Of a stretch of 64,000 nt of DNA, positions 59,185-64,000 are shown in pieces. Numbering within the stretch: the stretch's first letter is position 1; each line of letters opens with the position of its first letter. The notes beneath the pieces are model-generated. The model was not told where the DNA came from. It did no database searches and was given only the letters and a program-made list of their open reading frames with translations. Made by a program: the position numbers and the translations under genes. Origin of the DNA: PLGF01 sp052139695 (GTDB lineage: Bacteria; Verrucomicrobiota; Verrucomicrobiia; Limisphaerales; Palsa-1400); assembly GCA_052139695.1 (NCBI GenBank), contig JBKQWF010000056.1, positions 42,177-106,176 of the forward strand, written 5' to 3'.

Positions 59185-59907
59185 ATGAATCCCGTGGAAT
59201 ATCTTGACCTTACTTTGCCGTCCGCCGCCGCCAATCTCGCCTGCGATGAATCTTTACTCGACGCTTGCGAGGAGGGGGCAGGCGGCCAGGTGTTGCGCTT
59301 TTGGGAGCCGGGCGAATGTTTTGTCGTGGCCGGCTTTTCCAATGAAGTGGCGCGCGAAGTGAACGTCAATGCCTGCCGGCAAGCGGGCGTCGGCATCTTT
59401 CGCCGGTGCAGCGGCGGCGGCACGGTGTTGCAAGGACCGGGTTGCCTGAACTACTCGTTGGTCTTGAGTTTGGAGGCGCATCCACAATGCCAAACCATTC
59501 CGGCCGCAAATCATTATATTATGGGCGCGCACCGGGAGGCCTTGACGGCTCTTCTGCGCCAGCCGGTTGAAGTCCGCGGCATTAGTGACCTGGCCATTAC
59601 GGGGCGAAAATTCTCCGGCAATGCCCAGCGTCGCAAGCGCCGCGCCTTGCTTTTTCACGGCACCTTTTTGCTTTCGTTTGACCTTGCTCTGGTAGAAAGG
59701 TTTTTGACAATGCCGTCCCGGCAGCCAGATTATCGGGAGAATCGGCCTCATGGCCATTTCCTAACCAATGTGCAGGCGTCTGCTTCCGCCGTCCGAGAGG
59801 CATTGCGCTCCTGCTGGAAAGCCGGCGAGCTCGCGCGAAAGACGCCGGATTGGCAGCGGCTGGCGGCGGAAAAGTATTCACGCGACGAATGGAATTTGAA
59901 GTTTTAA
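59185..59907 (+). CDS. lplA: Lipoate-protein ligase A family protein
   Basis: The 240-residue protein attaches lipoate (or octanoate) to the Lys of lipoyl domains. It shows the family motifs NLACDESLLDA, RRCSGGGTVLQGPGCLNYSLV (residues 73-93) and TGRKFSGNAQRRKRRALLFHGTFLL with the catalytic Lys142. It lacks the extra C-terminal accessory domain of E. coli LplA. It is divergent from aceE-aceF-lpdA, whose E2 is the obvious client. The start is ATG 59185 with a nearby hairpin repeat; no strong ribosome-binding site is visible. LipM-type octanoyltransferase is an alternative activity. Confidence 0.88.
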   Translation: MNPVEYLDLTLPSAAANLACDESLLDACEEGAGGQVLRFWEPGECFVVAGFSNEVAREVNVNACRQAGVGIFRRCSGGGTVLQGPGCLNYSLVLSLEAHPQCQTIPAANHYIMGAHREALTALLRQPVEVRGISDLAITGRKFSGNAQRRKRRALLFHGTFLLSFDLALVERFLTMPSRQPDYRENRPHGHFLTNVQASASAVREALRSCWKAGELARKTPDWQRLAAEKYSRDEWNLKF

Positions 59908-59922
59908 ATCAGGCAACCACTT

Positions 59923-60867
59923 ATGCGCTCATTTCAAAGCCTTGACCAACGGGAAATCCTCGCCCTGGCCGTGGCCCTGGAGGAGGAACACACCCGTATT
60001 TACGATGATTATGTGGCCGCATTGAGCGATCGCTATCCGGAGCAGGCGGAGAGATTCCGCCAAATGCGCCGGGAGGAGGATGGCCACCGGCATCGTCTGC
60101 TCGACCTTTTCCGCGCTCGCTTTGGCGATCATGTTCCGCTGATCCGGCGCGAGGACGTGAAAGGCTTCGTCAAGCGCAGGCCGATTTGGCAAAAGCCCAC
60201 TTTGGGGGTCCGGGCGGCACAACGGCAGGCGGAATCGATGGAATTGGAAACGCAGCGCTTTTACGAGGTCGCGGCCCGCCAGGCCACCGATGCGGGAATC
60301 CGCCAGTTGCTCGGCGATCTGGCGGAAGAAGAGCGCAACCACGCCAGCATCGCGGGGCATCTGGCGGAGTCGGCGAAACCGGATGATGATGCCGCTCGGG
60401 AAAAGAGGCTCTTTGCCTTGCAGGTTATTCAGCCTGGTTTGGCGGGATTAATGGACGGTTCGGTTTCCACCCTGGCCCCACTTTTCGCGGCGGCGTTCGC
60501 CACGCACAATAGCGGGCAAACTTTTTTGGTGGGACTGGCGGCCAGCCTCGGCGCCGGCATCAGCATGGGTTTTGCCGAAGCGCTCTCCGACGACGGCACT
60601 TTGACCGGGCGCGGCCATCCCTGGATTCGCGGCCTGGTCTGCGGCGGCATGACGGGATTAGGCGGCTTGGGGCACACCCTGCCGTATCTTATTGGAAACA
60701 TCCACACCGCGACAGGTATAGCTATCGCCGTGGTCGCCGTGGAATTGGGCGTCATTTCCTGGGTGCGTCACCGTTTCATGGATACGCCCCTGACCTCCGC
60801 CCTTCTCCAAGTAGGCTTAGGCGGCGCGCTGGTCTTCCTGGTGGGAATGCTGATAGGAAAGTCCTAA
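59923..60867 (+). CDS. mbfA: Rubrerythrin-VIT1 fusion, MbfA-type iron exporter
   Basis: The 314-residue protein has an N-terminal ferritin-like/rubrerythrin di-iron domain (ALEEEHTRIYDDY, REEDGHRHRL, SMELETQRFYEVAA, DLAEEERNHASI with the ExxH pairs, residues ~15-150). A C-terminal VIT1/CCC1-like membrane domain follows with about five hydrophobic segments (GLMDGSVSTLAPLFAAAF, GISMGFAEALSDDG, GGMTGLGGLGHTLPYLIG). This architecture is that of the membrane-bound ferritin MbfA, which exports iron and protects against peroxide. It lies 15 bp after lplA, an unexpected pairing. No Irr- or Fur-like box is evident upstream. Confidence 0.88.
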   Translation: MRSFQSLDQREILALAVALEEEHTRIYDDYVAALSDRYPEQAERFRQMRREEDGHRHRLLDLFRARFGDHVPLIRREDVKGFVKRRPIWQKPTLGVRAAQRQAESMELETQRFYEVAARQATDAGIRQLLGDLAEEERNHASIAGHLAESAKPDDDAAREKRLFALQVIQPGLAGLMDGSVSTLAPLFAAAFATHNSGQTFLVGLAASLGAGISMGFAEALSDDGTLTGRGHPWIRGLVCGGMTGLGGLGHTLPYLIGNIHTATGIAIAVVAVELGVISWVRHRFMDTPLTSALLQVGLGGALVFLVGMLIGKS

Positions 60868-61126
60868 CGGTTCGGGTTGTCCTGGCAACGGATCTTGTAT
60901 TCCTCGTGCCACAACGCAAAAGATGCGCTCTTCGCTTTGGTCGCGTAATCATGTCGCTCGGGTTGAACCTTCAATAACCACATATTTGCCGCCTGCGTCC
61001 TCAACGACAGGTGGTGTAATGATGCTCTTAACCGATCCGTCCAATTCTACTGCGGCAGGTTCAAACAAAGCCAAGTTTTGCTTTTTTAACTCTGGTATCC
61101 AATGCTCCTTTTAAACTGCCGATGGG
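60868..61126. other. Gene-free spacer
   Basis: This 259-bp stretch between the convergent mbfA and giant repeat-protein genes shows no convincing gene, terminator or repeat. Confidence 0.5.
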
Positions 61127-64000
61127 TTACGGCAAAAGGAGGACGCGATAAAACCGCTGTGAGGAAGAGTCGATGGCAGAGGAGGCGCTCAAGGTGGAAT
61201 TGGTGGCGGTGATGGCCGGGCCCAAATTGACCCAATGGGCCGGGGCCAAATTGGCGGCGGATTGCAACTGGTAGGAATAATCTGGGGCGGCGCTCCAAGT
61301 GAGAGTCAACATTCCGCCGGCTTGGATGGCGGATTGGAACAGGGGCGGCGATACTACCACGAGCATGGCGCCCGCACTGGCGACGGAACCAAGCGCGTTG
61401 CTCACGATGACGGAGTAGGTTCCGGCGTCGTTTGGAGTAATCGCGTAAACCGTCAAGATGCGCGAGGCGGAGCCGGAGATGTGTCCGTCATCGGTCAAAT
61501 TGCCGCCGTTCTTCCGCCACTGGAAGTTCAGCGGCGACGCCCCGAAAGCGGCCGCCGAGAACGGCAAACTGGTCCCCGCGAATGCGGTTTGATTGGACGG
61601 TTGCAGGGTGATTTGCGGGGCCGAAGTAATAGTCAATTTGAAAATGGAGCCTTTGCCGTAGAGGCCGCCCAGGGTTGTAGTACCATATAAATTGCCGTCG
61701 GCATCCTGCACCATCGCGGCAGTAGGTTCCGCGCCATCATCGGAGCCGTCGAAGGAGAGGAGGGTGCTGAAGGACCCGGCAGGACTTATTCTGAAGACGG
61801 TGCCGTCGTTGTTTGAGCCGCCGAGCAGGGTGCTGCCATAGAAGTTGCCATCCAGTCCCTGGATCAATCCGGCAAAAGGATGGGTGCCATCGCCGGTCAC
61901 CGCTGGATTGAGGGCATACAGCGTGGTCAGCGCGCCGTTGGTGGAAATCTTAAAGATCGTGCCGTAGAAGGTGAAACCGCTGATGACGTTGAGTCTCGTT
62001 ACCCCGTAAAAATCGCCATCGCTGCCCTGGACCAACGCGCCGTCGGGGTTGTAGCCGTCGGCGCCGCCAGTAAACGAATAGAGATTGGTCAGCGTCCCGT
62101 CCGGAGTGACGCGGAAAACGTCACCGTGGCCGTGGGCCCCGCCATTTGTGGTCATGCCATAGAAATTGCCGTCCGTCCCGAGGGCGAGCGGGCCGACCGG
62201 AGAATTGCCGTCCAATCCTCCTGTAAATGAGTAAACAATATTCACCGTTCCGTCCGGCGTCATGGAGTAAATGGCGCCATCGCCGGGAGCGTTGCCGTTT
62301 TCCGCCACGCCATAGAAGTTGCCATTCGTTCCCTGCACGAGAGCGGTGTACGGGCTGATGTTGTTCTTGTTGCTCAGGGAAACGAGAGTGTTGAGTGAAC
62401 CAGCCAGGGTCATCTTAAAAAGTGTTCCTTTGGCATCGGCTCCCCCAGCTTCCGTCGTGCCGTACAAGTTGCCGTCCGCGCCCTGGACGAGCGCGGTTTG
62501 GGGACTGGAGCCGTTTGTCTCGCCGAAGGAAGCCAGAGTATGGAAGGAGAAACCGTTGGTCGTGATGCTAAAGATTGTTCCATTACCGGAAGAGCCACCC
62601 GACTGTGTGGTGCCGTAGAGCATGCCATTGCTGGCCAGCAAAAGCCCGTTTGGCGCCCCTCCATCCGCCCCGCCCGTGAACCAGTAAAGGGACGACACGC
62701 TCGTTCCGGGCGCGCTGACGGGGATAACAAGCAGTGTGGCGTCCGCACTGGCCACGCCGGCGGCGTTGCTCACAATCACGGTGTAGGTGGCGTCGCTGTT
62801 TTGAGCGACTCCGGTCAAAGTCAGGGAACTGGTGGTGGCGCCGGAGACATTGGCGCCATCCGTCAGATTGATTTGGTTGCTTTGCCATTGGTAAGTCAAG
62901 GGCAGATCCCCCACCACAGTCACGTTGAAGACGGCAGTGCTTCCCGGCGAGAGCGTTTGGCTGGCGGGCGGCGAGGTGATTTGCGGCGGTGACACGACAA
63001 CTTTCAGCAACGCGCCGTCACTGACGGCGGCGGACCCAGTCGCATTGCTGACGGTGACGGAGTAGAGCGCGGAGTCGGACACGTCAATGTTGTTCAACGT
63101 CAGGATGCGGGTGGAGGAACCCGCCACGCTGCCGCCATCGACCAAATCCGTTCCGTTTTTCAACCACCGGTAGAAAAGCGGAGCGTTGCCCAACACGGCA
63201 ACACTGAACACAACGGTTCCACCGAGGAACACAGTTTGGGCGGCAGGCTGGCCGGAGATTTGGACAGATGGAGAATTGATGCTGACCCTGAAGATGACGC
63301 CGCTATCGCTGGCGCCGCCATCCTGGGTCGTTCCATAAAAACTTCCGTCGTTTGCCTGCACGAGCGGAGCCTCGGGATTGGCGCCATTGTAGCCATCGAA
63401 TGAGGCCAAGGTGGCAGGCGAGCCCCCAGGCGCGATGCGGAAGACCGTGCCGTCATTGTTAGCCCCGCCATCGACCGTTGTCCCATATAAATTTCCATCG
63501 CTGGCTTGGAGCAAATCCCCGGCAGGATGACCGCCGTCGTTCCCGCCCGTGAACGAGTAAGCCGAAGTGACCGCGCCCGACGGTGAGAGCGTGAAGACCG
63601 TGCCGTAGCCGAAGGTCCCGCCCTCGTAAGTTGTTCCATAAAAGGTTCCATTGGGAATCTGAGTCAGCCCCGCGCTGGGAAGAAAACCGCCATTTGTCAC
63701 AGAAAACTCAAACAAGCTGGTCAAGGCGCCGTTGGTCGCAACTTTGAAAATGGACCCGGCGCTATTGGTCCCGCCGTCGAAGGTGGTGCCGTAAAAGCTG
63801 CCGTCTATGCCCTGCGCCAGCTTGTTTGGATTAAGTCCGTCGAACGAATCGAACGAGGCCAAAACGCTCAACGTCCCATTCGGTGTCAATCGGAATACTT
63901 CACCGTCGCCGTTGGCGCCGCCCTCTGACGTGGTTCCATAGAAGTTGCCATCCGTGCCCACGGTCATGGCTTGATCGGGCACAGCCCCGTCGCCGTTGGT
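61127..64000 (-). CDS. Giant YGTT-repeat protein (TIGR03803-type) with Ig-like domains, N-terminus off the window
   Basis: The frame is open from base 64000 to TAA at 61127, at least 957 residues, with its start beyond the right edge. Twelve repeats of about 50 residues with the core DGNFYGTTxxGGxxGxGxVFRL are seen, five before and seven after a pair of immunoglobulin-like domains (QISGQPAAQTVFLGGTVVFSV; QITSPPASQTLSPGSTAVFNV). A third Ig-like domain follows (QITLQPSNQTAFAGTSLPFSA). The end is a TWSAAPDYSYQLQSAANL ... RFYRVLLLP module common at the C-terminus of secreted Verrucomicrobiota proteins. The repeats probably fold as beta-propeller blades. The protein is presumably cell-surface or secreted; its function is unknown. 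Confidence 0.85.
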   Translation of the reverse strand, partial: TNGDGAVPDQAMTVGTDGNFYGTTSEGGANGDGEVFRLTPNGTLSVLASFDSFDGLNPNKLAQGIDGSFYGTTFDGGTNSAGSIFKVATNGALTSLFEFSVTNGGFLPSAGLTQIPNGTFYGTTYEGGTFGYGTVFTLSPSGAVTSAYSFTGGNDGGHPAGDLLQASDGNLYGTTVDGGANNDGTVFRIAPGGSPATLASFDGYNGANPEAPLVQANDGSFYGTTQDGGASDSGVIFRVSINSPSVQISGQPAAQTVFLGGTVVFSVAVLGNAPLFYRWLKNGTDLVDGGSVAGSSTRILTLNNIDVSDSALYSVTVSNATGSAAVSDGALLKVVVSPPQITSPPASQTLSPGSTAVFNVTVVGDLPLTYQWQSNQINLTDGANVSGATTSSLTLTGVAQNSDATYTVIVSNAAGVASADATLLVIPVSAPGTSVSSLYWFTGGADGGAPNGLLLASNGMLYGTTQSGGSSGNGTIFSITTNGFSFHTLASFGETNGSSPQTALVQGADGNLYGTTEAGGADAKGTLFKMTLAGSLNTLVSLSNKNNISPYTALVQGTNGNFYGVAENGNAPGDGAIYSMTPDGTVNIVYSFTGGLDGNSPVGPLALGTDGNFYGMTTNGGAHGHGDVFRVTPDGTLTNLYSFTGGADGYNPDGALVQGSDGDFYGVTRLNVISGFTFYGTIFKISTNGALTTLYALNPAVTGDGTHPFAGLIQGLDGNFYGSTLLGGSNNDGTVFRISPAGSFSTLLSFDGSDDGAEPTAAMVQDADGNLYGTTTLGGLYGKGSIFKLTITSAPQITLQPSNQTAFAGTSLPFSAAAFGASPLNFQWRKNGGNLTDDGHISGSASRILTVYAITPNDAGTYSVIVSNALGSVASAGAMLVVVSPPLFQSAIQAGGMLTLTWSAAPDYSYQLQSAANLAPAHWVNLGPAITATNSTLSASSAIDSSSQRFYRVLLLP

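Noticed and set aside
61127..64000. CRISPR-like or satellite DNA repeats
   Set aside because: The ~150-bp periodicity is the coding repeat of the YGTT protein; the units are diverged and in frame, with no spacer-repeat pattern.

Overview
The window looks like a chromosomal stretch of a soil or freshwater Verrucomicrobiota bacterium (Pedosphaera/Limisphaerales-like). This is inferred from gene content, not from a marker gene: an exosortase locus, many secreted sulfatases and glycosidases, Tat-exported Gfo/Idh/MocA oxidoreductases, a ThuA fusion protein, a giant protein built of Gloeobacter/Verrucomicrobia-type YGTT repeats, and dispersed palindromic repeats. No rRNA, tRNA, CRISPR array or intact insertion sequence was seen.

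Layout. 1-11.9 kb: an exopolysaccharide/exosortase region. It holds the tail of an outer-membrane barrel protein, a tightly packed nucleotide-sugar operon (UDP-GlcNAc dehydrogenase and C4-epimerase giving UDP-GalNAcA, then dTDP-glucose genes), and, behind a sigma-54-like promoter, a paralogous reductase, an exosortase, a giant TPR lipoprotein of PrsT type and a small polysaccharide-export protein. 11.9-17.8 kb: an Rrf2-family regulator divergent from a porin and a sulfate-type ABC transporter (binding protein, two permeases, ATPase). 17.8-21.1 kb (minus): an arabinose-isomerase-like protein and a GH27-type alpha-galactosidase. 21.1-27.8 kb: indolepyruvate:ferredoxin oxidoreductase (iorAB, minus) divergent from a phenylacetate-CoA ligase, ACT protein, MFS transporter and alginate-export-type porin, plausibly an aryl-acid module. 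27.8-31.6 kb: an IS21 istB scar, a TlpA-like thioredoxin and a sulfatase. 32-39.7 kb: an anaerobic sulfatase maturase, a repeat-rich accessory island with a Shedu-like nuclease bracketed by ~70-bp direct repeats, a broken small gene, a second sulfatase and an 865-residue secreted protein of unknown function. 39.7-44.5 kb (minus): two toxin-antitoxin pairs, each with a damaged toxin, flanking a GH106-type enzyme. 44.9-53.5 kb: an operon of two Gfo/Idh/MocA proteins, a ThuA-DUF6807 fusion, a sugar isomerase/epimerase and a GH2-like enzyme, a candidate oxidative glycoside-cleavage pathway. 53.5-59.9 kb: the pyruvate dehydrogenase operon (aceE-aceF-lpd, minus) divergent from a lipoate ligase. 59.9-64 kb: a rubrerythrin-VIT1 iron exporter (MbfA type) and the C-terminal part of a giant repeat protein that runs off the right edge.

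The genes suggest a polysaccharide-degrading, sulfate-ester-using heterotroph that also makes its own exopolysaccharide. The liveliest regions are the sigma-54/exosortase operon, the Shedu island (33.2-35.5 kb), the decaying toxin-antitoxin modules and the dispersed hairpin families, one copy of which lies within the 5' end of a GH2-like gene.
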